Source: Lepidodermella squamata (Eukaryota > Gastrotricha). From it: a DNA stretch of 64,000 nucleotides. This document shows positions 38,876-49,569 of the stretch, one piece after another; within the stretch, counting starts at the first letter, position 1; each line of letters begins with the position of its first letter. Under the pieces are notes generated by a model. That model ran no database searches. It had not been told where the DNA came from and was given only the letters and a program-made list of their open reading frames with translations. The stretch lies in the NCBI GenBank assembly GCA_047495785.1, contig JBLDXI010000019.1:186001-250000 (forward strand), read 5' to 3'. Both the position numbers and the translations under genes were made by a program.

Positions 38876-39471
38876 CTATAAATAAATATGCAATATCATA
38901 CACCGTGTCCCAAAAGTTGCGCAATTCTTTTTTAATCCGGAAAATTTTTGTACGAAATTGAACTAATTTTTAAATTAATTCTACCGATTTTTATGCATGA
39001 TTTAACCGAATAATAAAAAATTTACCAGGGAAATCCCGGGAAACCCCGATTATAACTAGTTCGGTAATTTTCGGTATTTTACCCGGTTGGACGGAATTTC
39101 TCCGGACTTTTTTAATCCCATTAATAAGTGACATACTTGATTACTATTCCCGTAATTTTTTGAATTTTTCCAAATTCTTTCTGGCCAGAGATGTGACTTC
39201 GCCTCTCATTTTAGAGTTTCTGAACCCTTTTCCGTGTATTTTCTTTGCTTGCTTTACATCATATGGGACTCGCTGTGTTAAGGGAAAATTGAAAAATCGC
39301 GGTCGATATCTTGCCTGAGTTAAATAGCGGCGAGTTCACAATCCCGAAAATTATCGCAATTATCACGCAAAAAATTGGCAGAAAAGATGGCCACGATATC
39401 GCGCGTCCTGATTTCGCTTGTTTTCCCTGGAATAATCAATAATTAAACAATATTTATTTCGCGTAAACACT
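38876..39471. other. Intergenic, no gene seen
   Basis: AT-rich stretch with short internal repeats of the type ccgg/gggaaa. No exon or repeat element was identified with confidence. It may include an intron leading to the sushi exon. Confidence 0.4.
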
Positions 39472-40689
39472 TCATTTTCTCACCTCTATAATTTCGACTC
39501 TTTTAGCAAGAGACCGCAATTCATTTCGAATTTGATCCTCAGTTGTCGTAGCATTTCGTTTCAATCCTTCGAATAAATCCATCGTTTCCTGTCTCAAATG
39601 AACAAAATCCGACGCGAGGGCTTTGCTTTGAGCTGCGATGTTGTCCCACTTCCGATTTTCGAGCTTCATCGCATGCTTCTTAACATAGGACTGAATAGCC
39701 TCAGACTGAGCGACTTGCTTCACGGTGAATCGCTTCTCAGCATCAGCAACGAGCATTTTATTCTCAATCAAGTCCAATAGAGGCTGGCTATATCGCTGAT
39801 GTGGGATAGGAAAGCGATAGGCTTGGGTTGAATAGTTAGGAAAATACTAGCCTCAAAAGATTACGAACAATTACGAAAAAGCATGAAAAATTACCGGTAA
39901 TGAAAGGGCGACTAATTCAAAGGCAACAACTCCGAAAGACCATGTCTCTGATTTGAAAGTGTAAGGCTCACCGCGAAGAACCTCAGGAGCCATATGGGTA
40001 TAAGTCCCTATCGGAGAATCGCCCTTCCTTACTACTGTTGAGCTAAAATTTCAGAAAAATAAACTATTGAATCAAACAATTTGAGATGTTCACCTTTCAA
40101 CAGGCTTTGCGATGCTGAAGTCGCCAATTTTAATCGTGCTGTGTTTAAAATCGTTCGAGCCATTTTTCACCAGCAACAAATTGACCGGTTTCAAATCGCG
40201 ATGCATGACATTTCGGTCGTGTAGCCAGCCAAGCGCGACAGCGATTTGCGCTAGCCAATAGCAAATCAAGTCTTCAGGAAACGGCAACCCGGCCTGCTTG
40301 TCGATAGCCGTCTTCAAATTACCGCCATCGCAGTACTCCATGACTATGTAGAACAAGTGGTCCTCGGTGAAAGCGGCCGAGACCCTGACAACATTTTCGT
40401 GGTCTAATTTTTGCATCAATTCAGCCTCGCGGTAGACCATTCGCTCGAAAATTTCAGCGTCTTCATGGGTATGGGCGGTTAGCCGGGCGAGGTCGACCTG
40501 TTTGATGGCGAAAAGCCGGCCTGTTCCTCGCTCGAACCCGATGTTGACCAGGCCGAAACCGCCTCGCCCCAGCTCGCGGCCGATTTGAAACGATTTTACG
40601 CTTGGTAGCGCTTTGAAAACTTGTTCATCGAACGAGCCCGTGGTAGCATTTAGTTCATGCTGGGAAGCTTTTTTGCGGAACAACTCCAT
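39472..40689 (-). CDS. NEK-like protein kinase with altered DFG motif
   Basis: Three exons, 40689-40094, 40042-39895 and 39846-39472, with introns of 51 and 48 nt and agreeing phases (372 residues). The kinase domain begins with a glycine loop ELGRGGFGLV (about residue 38). It then has AIKQVD (catalytic Lys), MEYCDGGNL, HRDLKPVN (catalytic Asp), IGDFSIAK (DFS in place of DFG), MAPEVL and ETWSFGVV in place of DxWSxG. The C-lobe ends YRFPIPHQRYSQPLLDLIE, the pattern of NEK kinases. A charged, probably coiled C-terminal tail of about 100 residues follows. NEK kinases act in mitosis and cilia. Loss of the DFG Gly and the altered DxW motif suggest weakened activity; Lys and the HRD Asp remain. Confidence 0.75.
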
Positions 40690-42199
40690 CCTCGACTTTG
40701 TTTTATCTGGTCTATGGCCTAGACATGTTTGCGTCTAGCTGCTATGCTTGTGATAAGAGACTTTCTGATAAAGTTGCATCGCCTATCTCGCAGTAAATAT
40801 TGGTGTTACAAGCGTGAGTGGCGCCTTCTGTGTAGAAACAAAAAATGGATGTGCCAAGTGCACACCCTAAATTTAGGGTTCCAGCGCCGTTTAAGCGGTC
40901 AGTTTACGAATTATACTTCATCCTATAGAGCCGATATCGATTTCAAGTATCGATTTTACAAAGGGTCTTCCTTTTACCGGGACCAAATTTTCGGTGAGCG
41001 GAACCAAATATGCTGTAGCGGATCCAAATTTTGGAATTTTCTAGTGGCCTGAAATCACTTTTCAGATATTTCCTGCGGGTGAAGATTGACCACAACAATT
41101 CGAAAAAAATCACCAGTAAATTCAGCGCAAAATTCTCCACAAGGCAGAGTGTTCAAATCAGAAATCATGCTTCGCCTAAAATTCGTAGAATTATTCAAAA
41201 AGTGACACTTGGCATATTTCGATTTTGGTTCGGCAAAATGCAAATTTGGTTCCGCTACAAAATATTCTGTTTTACAAATCATTGATTTTCCCGATATCAG
41301 TCGGCTTGGAACCCAACATCGATACTTTTTCTACGTAGCTTTGGGCAACATGTTGCTAAAAGGAGCCCTAGGATCAGGGAGGGCATCAGTATCGATCAAA
41401 AACCGAAAATGCCGAAATCGCAAAGAATCTGAAAATTTTAGTGCCAGGACGCTTACATTTCTTGCTGGAACCTCACTTTTAGTGGAAATATTCGGGCCCA
41501 TGAAAAATCCCTGAAACGCATAGAAATGATAGCCAACATTTTTCTACCGTCATCCCGCTCTATGGTCTACTGGTGTCATCTCTGACGTCAGATGTTCCGC
41601 ATCGAGCCGCTTTTCGCGTGACTCTTCTGCTTGCGTTTTCCGTTTTCCGTTGATTTCGGCCATATTGCGTTGGTATCGCGAGTAAAGGTGTCTAGTGACA
41701 TTTCTTCGAAAATCGTTTTATGATAGTTTCTGACTAATATTGATACACCCGATCGAATGGCGACCTCCGTTATTAGAAATTTGCTTCGGAAACCTCTTTT
41801 CTATCAAAGGTGCCAAGAGCTAATTTTATCCGAATGACAAAATGTTTACATCAAAATGATTGTATTAGCCTTCTGAATCGTAATTTCATTGCGAAATCTT
41901 AAAATGCGGATAGAATTCAAAGAAAACTTCGAGAAGAGAGGAGACAGAAAAATAGAGGGTGGTCTCGGAGTTTAGCGCATTTCAAGTAATCCATTTGATA
42001 AAAAAATAATATAATCTTGCACACAGGTTTAGTGGGAGAAAGAATCAGAAATAATGGGATTCAGGATTATGTGCGCTAAAGCTGGAGAGAGAAGACGACA
42101 GGTGACAAGTCATTCAGCCTGTCCGATACTGATAATTCAGCATAAGTGATAGGTGGCTGAACTCGTTAGCATAAGCTGAATAAGTAAAGCCAGACGACG
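40690..42199. other. Intergenic region with an imperfect inverted repeat
   Basis: No gene is supported in about 1.5 kb. Segments around 40930-41040 and 41210-41300 are loosely reverse-complementary: a GATATCG...GATTTTACAAA stretch and the motif GGAACCAAAT/ATTTGGTTCC recur on opposite strands. This suggests a decayed inverted-repeat element. The open frames within it are not coding by any feature I can see. Confidence 0.35.
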
Positions 42200-43243
42200 T
42201 CAAAAGACCATCAGGCGCGATATTTGAATTGTTGAAGTGCCCTCCTTTTCGATGCTAACGTAGCGCCCACTCAATGGAGGTGTACAATGGAAAGTCAGTG
42301 CTTGTCCCTGGACCAAAGCCATACGGTTTCCATCGAGCCAAAAGTCGCAAACAGGATTTAATCGAAGATTGCTACTCGTTGACATTCCGACTCGAATCGT
42401 GAGTTGGCAGCTACCAGGGTTGGAATCGACTAGCCAAGAGCCACTTTGTTGTGAGACCACAACAACCTTGGCAACTGAATAGGAAACGCCGAGATCTATC
42501 TGAAGCCAGCCAGTGATCAAGGCGGCGCCAAATGTGTTTGGGCCTGGTGAGGTGAGATTTGACAGAGATGCAGCTGGAATCGATGAGATGTTACTAGTCA
42601 CGAGCTTATATTGAGCGAAATCCGTGCCATTGTCGTAGTAGGCTCCCATTTGGCAAATCTCGATCGTAGAACCGATACTAGCTCCAACAATAGTGAGATA
42701 CCTACCGGTAATTGGCCCATTCTCACATATGAGCTGAACTCGCCTCCCATGCGGAATCATGCTTAATTTGGAACACTGCGCTTGAGAATCCGCGTCAGCT
42801 GCTGTAGCGGGGCTTGTTGATCCTAAACGAACGGAAACATTACCCACAGGGTGCTGATTGATCTGAGCGTAGGCGCTGGGTGACACGGGAGCCGAGCAAC
42901 CTTTAAAACCGAATCTGCCGTATGGGGCTACATTGAAGTCATCGATAACTAGTCGAACAGCCTTTGTCAGGTAAGGATACGGGCTCAAATAGGAAATGAA
43001 AGGATTTGGATTGGTTGAGGCCGATGGACCATCAAAAATCCGGAGCCTAGAACCATTGTGAGGCCAAACATAGCCAGTCCAGTTGATACCGTCCAAACTA
43101 CCTAAGAGATGGTATTTTGTGATCCATGAAATTGTGTCAACGCTGCATTGAACTGCAACAGCCGACAACACTTTCATCACTGTAAATGTGACTTGATAGC
43201 GTTTGTGTTCTGCAGTAATGTAGCTTAACCATGCTATACGCAC
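42200..43243 (-). CDS. Discoidin (F5/8C)-domain protein exon, incomplete 5' end
   Basis: A long minus-strand frame encodes repeated discoidin-type modules. The first begins after a likely acceptor at 43210 and includes WITKYHLLGSLDGINW and AVRLVIDDF...GRFGFKGC. Two later ones include LICENGPITGRYLTIVG and CTPPLSGRYVSIEKEG. This GRYxxI-and-Cys pattern is typical of F5/8C and fucolectin-type carbohydrate-binding modules. The total is about 335-347 residues. No signal peptide is seen at the first Met (43243), and the first module lacks its usual beginning. Upstream exons must therefore be missing, or the gene is broken. A secreted or cell-surface lectin is likely. The polycystin-like gene in this window carries related modules. 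Confidence 0.6.
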   Translation of the reverse strand: MRIAWLSYITAEHKRYQVTFTVMKVLSAVAVQCSVDTISWITKYHLLGSLDGINWTGYVWPHNGSRLRIFDGPSASTNPNPFISYLSPYPYLTKAVRLVIDDFNVAPYGRFGFKGCSAPVSPSAYAQINQHPVGNVSVRLGSTSPATAADADSQAQCSKLSMIPHGRRVQLICENGPITGRYLTIVGASIGSTIEICQMGAYYDNGTDFAQYKLVTSNISSIPAASLSNLTSPGPNTFGAALITGWLQIDLGVSYSVAKVVVVSQQSGSWLVDSNPGSCQLTIRVGMSTSSNLRLNPVCDFWLDGNRMALVQGQALTFHCTPPLSGRYVSIEKEGTSTIQISRLMVF

Positions 43244-43905
43244 ATAAAGAAATAAATTTTCTTAATTTGACGAATTTTGCCTCGAAACCAGTATCAAAAT
43301 GACCGCCTTGATGAGATGAGCGAGAATATGTATAACTTGTGGCATTTTGACAGTTCAATGCAAAGTTAAAAGAGTTGAAACGAGTTTTTAGCCGAAGTAC
43401 TCCTATCATTATTAGTAGTATGTAGTATGCGCATATACAAATAATGGCCTCTTTCGCAAGCGCCAATTTCGCGCTCATTGTTTATTTATTGAGATTTTTG
43501 CTTTCACGTAATTCTTCTGTTTTTACCTTCCAAAGTAATTTTGTTTCTTGCAAACCAGGACGTCTCCTATGACCAAAAGCAATGTTCATGATGTTTCAAT
43601 TACTCAAAAGGCCGATCACCATTATTGCTGAAGTTACTCCATTTCTTTTTGGCTTCGCTTCTTTTCGAGCTGTTCAATTAAGAGGTATTTCGGAGCGGCA
43701 AAAAGTGCTATTTTTTTAGCTCAAAACACTTGATTTATTAATTCTTCGTTATGATCATCATCACGAATAAATAAAAGCAACAATCGTTAACACGATAACA
43801 GTTGTTTTTTGTGGCACAAAGGAGCTAAAATAAGATAATAGAAAAAGAGGTTCACACCACGAAAAAATCATATAATGTTATAAACAATGTGGGTAAAATG
43901 AACGT
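43244..43905. other. AT-rich intergenic region
   Basis: About 660 bases in which I see no exon. The missing 5' exons of the discoidin gene could lie here but were not recognised. Confidence 0.4.
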
Positions 43906-46573
43906 TTAAAGCCTGTCAACAAGCGGCTCTTCGTCTGCCATATCTTCATCATCAGCGGTCCATTCGTTATCTTTATATTTTTCTTGAATCAAGGCTAGTC
44001 GATTTTCATAAGCCTGCCGCTTTTCGGCTGAAGAAATGTCACATGGCAACGCCTTGATGTACTCGAGCATTCTAGGTGGAGTGACACCATCAGCAATCCA
44101 CGACAGCAAATCCATCTTTTTATCGAACGTAAGGTTTCGTGGTCCAGTGTATGCGGGTTCCGGTTGGGCTGTGATAATTAAAAATTACCTTTCTACTTTA
44201 AGATAAGACTAAGGCTAAAATTACCATTGTTATAAGCAAAGGGACCTTCATTTTTCTTAGGTGTAAGATGCACATCGAAGCGAATCTTCTCGTCTTCATC
44301 GGAATCAATCAGTAATCGCTGAGCTCGGGTGAGAGCGCCCGGGTTGTTGCCATCAGTCGCAATATTGACATAGCTTTTGCGGGCCCAAAGTTCATGCTGT
44401 CCTATGTTTATCTTGAATCGATAAAATTGGTACTCGGTTACGCGAAATTTGCTGCTGTTTTGCAAAGTCGTCCAATAATTTGGCTTCCTGCGAAAGTCTT
44501 TGAAGTCCTCCCAAGTGCGTTCAACGACGCGGAACATTTCCTTTTCGGTTCCCTGTCGCCGAGCACTTTTAATAATTTGCCGCCATTCAAGTGGATCGGT
44601 AACTGAACCATATCTTCGGCGCGATCTCTCAATTAAAAAATGAGAATTATCAACATTCATCTATTGAAAACAGCTAAAAAACGCGAGTCACGCATAAATT
44701 TGATCAAATTTACCTGAGTGTGACCTGGAGCAGAAAAAAGCGTCAGAGCCTCAAAATTTAAAAAAAATCATCGCCACTTACCAGGAACTAGAAACATCCA
44801 ATCAATAAATTTCAGCCGTGCTTGGCCAGCCCTAACACGCCGGCTATTGACCTCTCTCAACAAGTGGTAAATTGCGTTAGGGATGAAGCTGAAAATGAAA
44901 AAAAGCCGCGAGTTTATTGATCTAAAAAAAATTATTTTTCATTTAAATTCATTACCGATTTTTCCCAGCTCCAACTGTCGAATCTGAGACGATAGTCAAT
45001 TCTTCAATATCGTTGTCGAGATGATTCAAGACGTAGTGGTTGAGAATCGATCCAATTTCGGCCGCGCCCAATGACCCTGAAACGGAAAAAGCGGACTAGG
45101 GGTGATTTTGCATGAATAATATATTTTTTCAACTCACCGTTAAACTCTTCAAACACATAATTGTAGGTTGTCCGTTCAGTGAGGTCGAAAATCGTAAAAT
45201 TGGTCGTTATGAGCTTTCGCTTGTAGGGAAAAGCGCAGCAGGGTGTGCGTAATTTGGATTGTGCGTCAACCTTGAACAAAGCGGCAACAAGGCTATCTTT
45301 TCAAAAATTGCATTTCGGCCGATTTTACCTCGATGACGGCGCTTTTTCGCCCAAAAAAATCTGCTTGTCGCGACATTTCGGCTCTTTCGCGACGCAAACG
45401 CCGAAAAGCGCGGCTAGCGTCCTTCTCATCCAAGTGCTGTTGGTGCTTGGCACGGTTCTGATTTTTCTGAGCCTCTGTCATGAAATTCCAACGAGCACAT
45501 ACCTGTAATTAAAATGACAGTTGACAGCTTGCTAATAATATCTATTTTGCCTTGTGCTCACTTTGCACCTGTCATTTCGTGGTTCTTGGAATGAGACTGA
45601 CCTTTATAATAATAATATCAAGCTAAGAACACAACAAAGAGATATCAGTTACGTAAAATATACCTGAAATGGGTGCGGAAAAGTTGACGGAAAGAGACAT
45701 AGCTGCATCGCCGGATGCCAAGCAGAGGTTCAGATTTAATATAGGAAACCCAATCGCGGTAAAGGCTTCCGATTGTGATGCTCGTAGACACATAAAAGCG
45801 CTTAGAATACTTTCTTCGGTAATGGCTTAATTTGCTGAAATGTCAGAAAACAAAATCGACTTATTGACCCATTTTACACCAGAGGTTATCAAAATTTACG
45901 CTTTCAAACGAGGTTTCACAAAATTGATAACAGAATTTCTCGTCAACTCGTTCAAGGTATTTCTGCCCCCTTCTTTCTTCGCACGCCGAAAATCCGGATA
46001 AACAGTCAACTGGTCGGGACTAAGCTTGTTCTCCAAAGTATAAGACACAAAGCGATTCGTAACATCCAAGGCAGACTCGAAAAACCTGCGACAAACAGTA
46101 ATCCGCTGAATTTTTGCCGCTTTCCCTCGGAATTTCTCCGTAGCATAAATTGCGGGTAGTGTGTAGGTAATTCGACTTCGAAACTTGACAAAATCCTTTG
46201 AGACAAATCTCCCAACAAACTGACGTTGGTCAAAGATGGACCCAGTCGACCTAAACTGTTGACTCAGTTCTGCTATTTTCATGTCCGTGTATTTTTCCCA
46301 ACATCGCTTTTCTTTGCAGCAGTTCAACAGCCGCTTGCCCTCGCGTTTCCGAACAACAGATAACTTTCGTTTCTTTCGCAGCACGCCAGTATCACGGTCT
46401 TTAACAACAATTTCCCTCCTCACGTACGATTCTCCAGAATTTCTCATCCGCTTCTCCTCATCGACCCAAGCTGTTTTTACTCGCCGAATCGGTTTCTTCA
46501 ATTTATCATTGGGGAACACTGGAATTTCCATATCGGCGACATTAGTCGCAGCCGATGTTGATGGAAGGCTCAT
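43906..46573 (-). CDS. DDE-transposase-like multi-exon gene with an 11-nt microexon
   Basis: Exons 46573-45900, 45834-45664, 45502-45329, 45296-45138, 45076-44956, 44888-44782, 44724-44714, 44660-44225 and 44168-43906. The N-terminal exon has a CCKEKRCWEK motif. Exon 2 reads HYRRKYSKRFYVS. The catalytic core shows KVDAQSKLRTP, FEEFNGSLGAAEIGSILNHY, ELTIVSDSTVGAGKN and VPGHTQMNVDNSHFLIE. These correspond to the Asp, Asp and Glu blocks of a transposase family common in invertebrate genomes, recalled as patterns such as HYSR, SDNCGGQNKN and GHTQNEVDxxHxxIE. Six exons from 45296 on join in perfect phase. Junctions 45664/45502 and 45329/45296 do not fit the frame, so an exon is misplaced or a frameshift exists. 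Introns of host size suggest a resident, possibly domesticated gene. Confidence 0.6.
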
Positions 46574-46703
46574 AATAATCAGTTAAATCGCCAATATTTT
46601 AATGATTTTGCTACAGCATTTGAAATAACCAAGATGTATCATTAAATGAATCGAATGATCAAGAAATATTATGCAGATATGAGCAGAATAATTTTAAAAA
46701 ATT

Positions 46704-47054
46704 CTACAAGCTATCTTCAGGTAGCTCGATTGTGTCAATTATACGCCCGTCAAGTCGGTATATGTGCAGCCGTTCCAAACCTCGCCGACTTCGGCTAATT
46801 ACATTTTGGAGCCAGCGTATCACCTTCTGGAACTTGAATCCCAGAATAGCGACACCAACAATGGCGATGACCGATAGGACAACTGAAACTATAATCAAAA
46901 CGTCAGTTTTCGGCGTATCGCTAGCGTGCGTGGTGGAAGTAGTAATGGAGGTGCCTGTCGTAGAAGTCGTGTCGCAGAATACACAACTGCTGGCACTCAA
47001 TTCAAGGCGGCATTTTATTACAGCATCCTCGCTAAACGGGACACAATCGGCCAT
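46704..47054 (-). CDS. Small type I membrane protein, tandem family copy 1
   Basis: Single exon of 116 residues. The family plan is a short Cys-containing head (MADCVPFSEDAVIKCRLEL...C..C), a Thr/Ser-rich stalk of about 25 residues, one membrane helix (VLIIVSVVLSVIAIVGVAIL) and a basic cytoplasmic tail of about 45 residues ending EDSL. There is no classical signal peptide, so orientation is inferred from the Cys-rich head and basic tail. I do not recognise the family. Homologous copies at 47254, 48760 and 49219 share the CRL-x-x-x-x-C head and the stalk-helix-tail plan. Confidence 0.55.
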   Translation of the reverse strand: MADCVPFSEDAVIKCRLELSASSCVFCDTTSTTGTSITTSTTHASDTPKTDVLIIVSVVLSVIAIVGVAILGFKFQKVIRWLQNVISRSRRGLERLHIYRLDGRIIDTIELPEDSL

Positions 47055-47253
47055 AATAATAATTTTTTAATTTCTAAAAGGAAACAGGCAGGAATTTTAT
47101 CGATAGATCATTTAATACCGAATGAAATAATAAAATTAACATTATATACTGCGGCAAATAACATGGCAAGTAATATGGCAAGATTATAATATTATGGCAA
47201 TACTTTATTATATGGCAAGATACAAGATACAAAGTAATAAACTAAGAATAATA

Positions 47254-47592
47254 TTATGCCGTAACTTCGGCATTCCCCTCGGCATTCCCCTCGGCCTCTT
47301 CGTTAGAGGCGAACAAGCAAAGCGGAAGGCTTTGCTCAAGCCGAGAATAACGCCTTCGACGGCGAATATATACGACAGAAATGATAACAACGATAACAAT
47401 GATAACAATGATAATGATCCCCGCTGAGATCAGACCAATTTCCAGCTTAGACAATCCCGTCTCAGCTGGAGAAGGCGGCAAGGGGTTTGAGGTTGTAACC
47501 GAGCTCGTTGTTGATGGCGGACATATGTTGCAGTCGACATGCAACAATCGACATCGCTCATAGGCTTCAGCGGACGGTGGAATGCAAGTCAT
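47254..47592 (-). CDS. Small type I membrane protein, tandem family copy 2
   Basis: Single exon of 112 residues. The head reads MTCIPPSAEAYERCRLLHVDC, followed by CPP, a Ser/Thr/Pro stalk, a membrane helix very rich in Ile and Val, then RRRRRYSRLEQ and a tail containing LCLFASNE. The RRRRRY and LCLFASNE motifs are shared with the copy at 49219, making these two closest relatives. The tail ends in a short acidic repeat (EAEGNAEGNAE). Upstream of the stop codon the DNA contains GATAAC-type repeats near 47385-47415 on the plus strand, inside the helix coding region. Function unknown. Confidence 0.55.
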   Translation of the reverse strand: MTCIPPSAEAYERCRLLHVDCNICPPSTTSSVTTSNPLPPSPAETGLSKLEIGLISAGIIIIVIIVIVVIISVVYIRRRRRYSRLEQSLPLCLFASNEEAEGNAEGNAEVTA

Positions 47593-48756
47593 TTAATAAA
47601 AATTGAACACTAAAATTTAATAAATGCAATTATTTAACACAAATTTGATTCGATTCGATAAATTTAAATATGCAAGCAATTTCAATTTTTCGTAAATCAC
47701 GATCACTCAGTCCATTCGATTTTCTAGTCCCTCGCATTCTCCAAGTGCACACTTTTCGGCCCTTACATTTTTCTATATAAGCTATTTTTCTATAAATTCT
47801 TAAGCTCCAAATTGAGCTGGGTTCCGTCCGCTATTTCAATCTTTGAGAAGTGTATGTGTATTCACGGCCGTTGTTCTCGCATGTTATAAATCAACTGCGC
47901 GAACTTATTCCATTTTCAAAAATGCGGAAACAATTCTACCATCAAAATTGCATACAAAAGCATATCCAGACCTGTGATGCTTGTCACATGGAATCGATTT
48001 TTCGTTTAGAGAATCGAAACCTTGGCAAACTCCTGGCAAGCTGAACTACTGAACTTCTCGTAGCCGGACGAAAAGGACGAAGCTGACGCGTAATATGCAG
48101 ACGCGTTTTGGACGAAGCTACTGACTGGACTACTAAAAATTCCGAAGTCCGGCCGAAGTCAGGACTTGGAATAGTCTGGCCTGGTTCTCCACATGACAGT
48201 TGTCATGAAACGCGACAGTTGTCGAAGCAGTTGAGGAATTCAAGCGGGGCTTTATAAGCGCAAAGAAAAGACGTTTTCTCCACATCAGCCGCTAATGTTT
48301 TCGCGCATCACTGGCCCCGGTGAAGAAATCTGAAAATTGGGCACAAATCCTGTAGTATATCGGATTGCGGAAATGTCTCCGATTGGCCATGGAAATTCCG
48401 TTTATCTAACACATCGAGTACATCTGAGTTTCTGAATTCGATTATACCGACTAATTTTTTTTTCTTTTCCAACACAATGAGGAAGACTAAATCAGACTAA
48501 TACTGATACAAAAACCAAGCTCGCCTTTTACGGCATGTGTGACTATCAGTCAGACTTGAACAGGAACTCTCTTCTTGATTCGATGAAGCGTGGTGATTGA
48601 ACCCAAGCTCGCATTTTACGCTCTCTGTGCGATTTTCAATTTGACTAGTAGAACAGGAACTCCCAGGAGTTGAATGATTTCGATAAAAACGAGAGAGAGA
48701 GATTTCATCTCTGTTGACTCAGGTAACCAAAGTTTACAATTGCAGGGGAAGTAGCA
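47593..48756. other. Intergenic region with an imperfect tandem duplication
   Basis: No coding exon is supported. Two related segments at about 48514-48570 and 48600-48662 share CCAAGCTCGC-TTTTACG and GAACAGGAACTC, giving a repeat period near 86-88 bases. The remainder is unremarkable. Confidence 0.4.
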
Positions 48757-48759
48757 GTG

Positions 48760-49005
48760 GAAGTTGAAACGACAAAAACGACCAATAGATTTTTCGTCAG
48801 TTTTCGGCGTATCGGCAGCGGGTGTGGTGGGTGTTGTGGTAGAAACCAGGCTAGAAGTCAGGCTAGGCGAGGTTACTGCGCCGGACGTGGTGGAAACACC
48901 AGGCTCTGTGATGGGAGTCGCCCCATTGCAGAAATTATCACAGTTGTCTCACAATTCAAGGCGGCATTTTACCAGGTCGTCAAAACTAAATGACACGCAA
49001 GGCAT
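48760..49005 (-). pseudogene. Small type I membrane protein, broken family copy
   Basis: Reading minus from an ATG near 49004, the sequence encodes MPCVSFSFDDLVKCRLEL, then an in-frame stop (tga). It then continues in the same frame as DNCDNFC and a Thr-rich stalk ending TPKTD. Copy 1 at 46704 has the same head, the same stalk end TPKTD, and the same DNA around CAATTCAAGGCGGCATTTTA. Just after TPKTD the similarity stops and no membrane helix follows. A premature stop plus a missing 3' half make this a pseudogene. Confidence 0.65.
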
Positions 49006-49218
49006 TTGAGAATGTAATACGAGATTGAATGTAATATCTAAAAAAACGAAAATAATTCAATTATTTATGGTTTAATAATATTTATAATAATATTTCAATA
49101 ATATATATCATTTTTTGCACGAATTAAGGAACAATTCTTCGAAAAATTATTGTTAAGTTACAGGCAAGTAACAGGCAAGGCCATAAAAAACTAGGTAAAA
49201 ACAAAGCCGATGTTTTGA

Positions 49219-49569
49219 TCAGGCTGTTACAGCATTCTCATCGGCAGCGCCTTGTTCGTTCGACGCGAACAAGCACAATTGAATTGTAGATTGATGATGT
49301 TGATCGATAGGGGCATAACGACGCCTGCGCCGACAAATGACGATTACAGCCCCTGTCGCGGCCACGACTGCTAACAAAAGCACTACCCCCCCGCATATTA
49401 GACCAATCAACATCGGGGTTGAAAGGCCAGGCGGCACATTGTTGGCTGGCGACGTTGTCGGGTTAAAGGCGGGGCATAGACCCGAACAATCGAGATTGAA
49501 TAAACGGCAACGTCGCTGGCTGGCAGATATGAAGAGGCTCCACGAAACCCCGCCAGGCGACCAGCTCAC
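49219..49569 (-). CDS. Small type I membrane protein copy truncated or altered at its 5' end by a retroelement
   Basis: The minus-strand frame has the family head SASQRRCRLFNLDC..LCP, a Pro/Asn stalk, a Leu/Val/Ala membrane helix, RRRRRYAPI and a tail with LCLFASNE. It is clearly a relative of copy 2. The usual start (M-x-C-x-P) is not found. Upstream of about 49530 the sequence changes to the GC-rich Penelope-like element, whose ORF runs antisense to this gene. The listed Met at 49569 is therefore probably not the native start. Whether this copy still works is doubtful. Confidence 0.5.
   Translation of the reverse strand: MSWSPGGVSWSLFISASQRRCRLFNLDCSGLCPAFNPTTSPANNVPPGLSTPMLIGLICGGVVLLLAVVAATGAVIVICRRRRRYAPIDQHHQSTIQLCLFASNEQGAADENAVTA

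Noticed and set aside
38700-39471. Sushi exon as the 3' end of the kinase gene
   Set aside because: The kinase ends with a stop after a coiled tail. Joining a secreted domain to a cytosolic kinase without a membrane segment is implausible.
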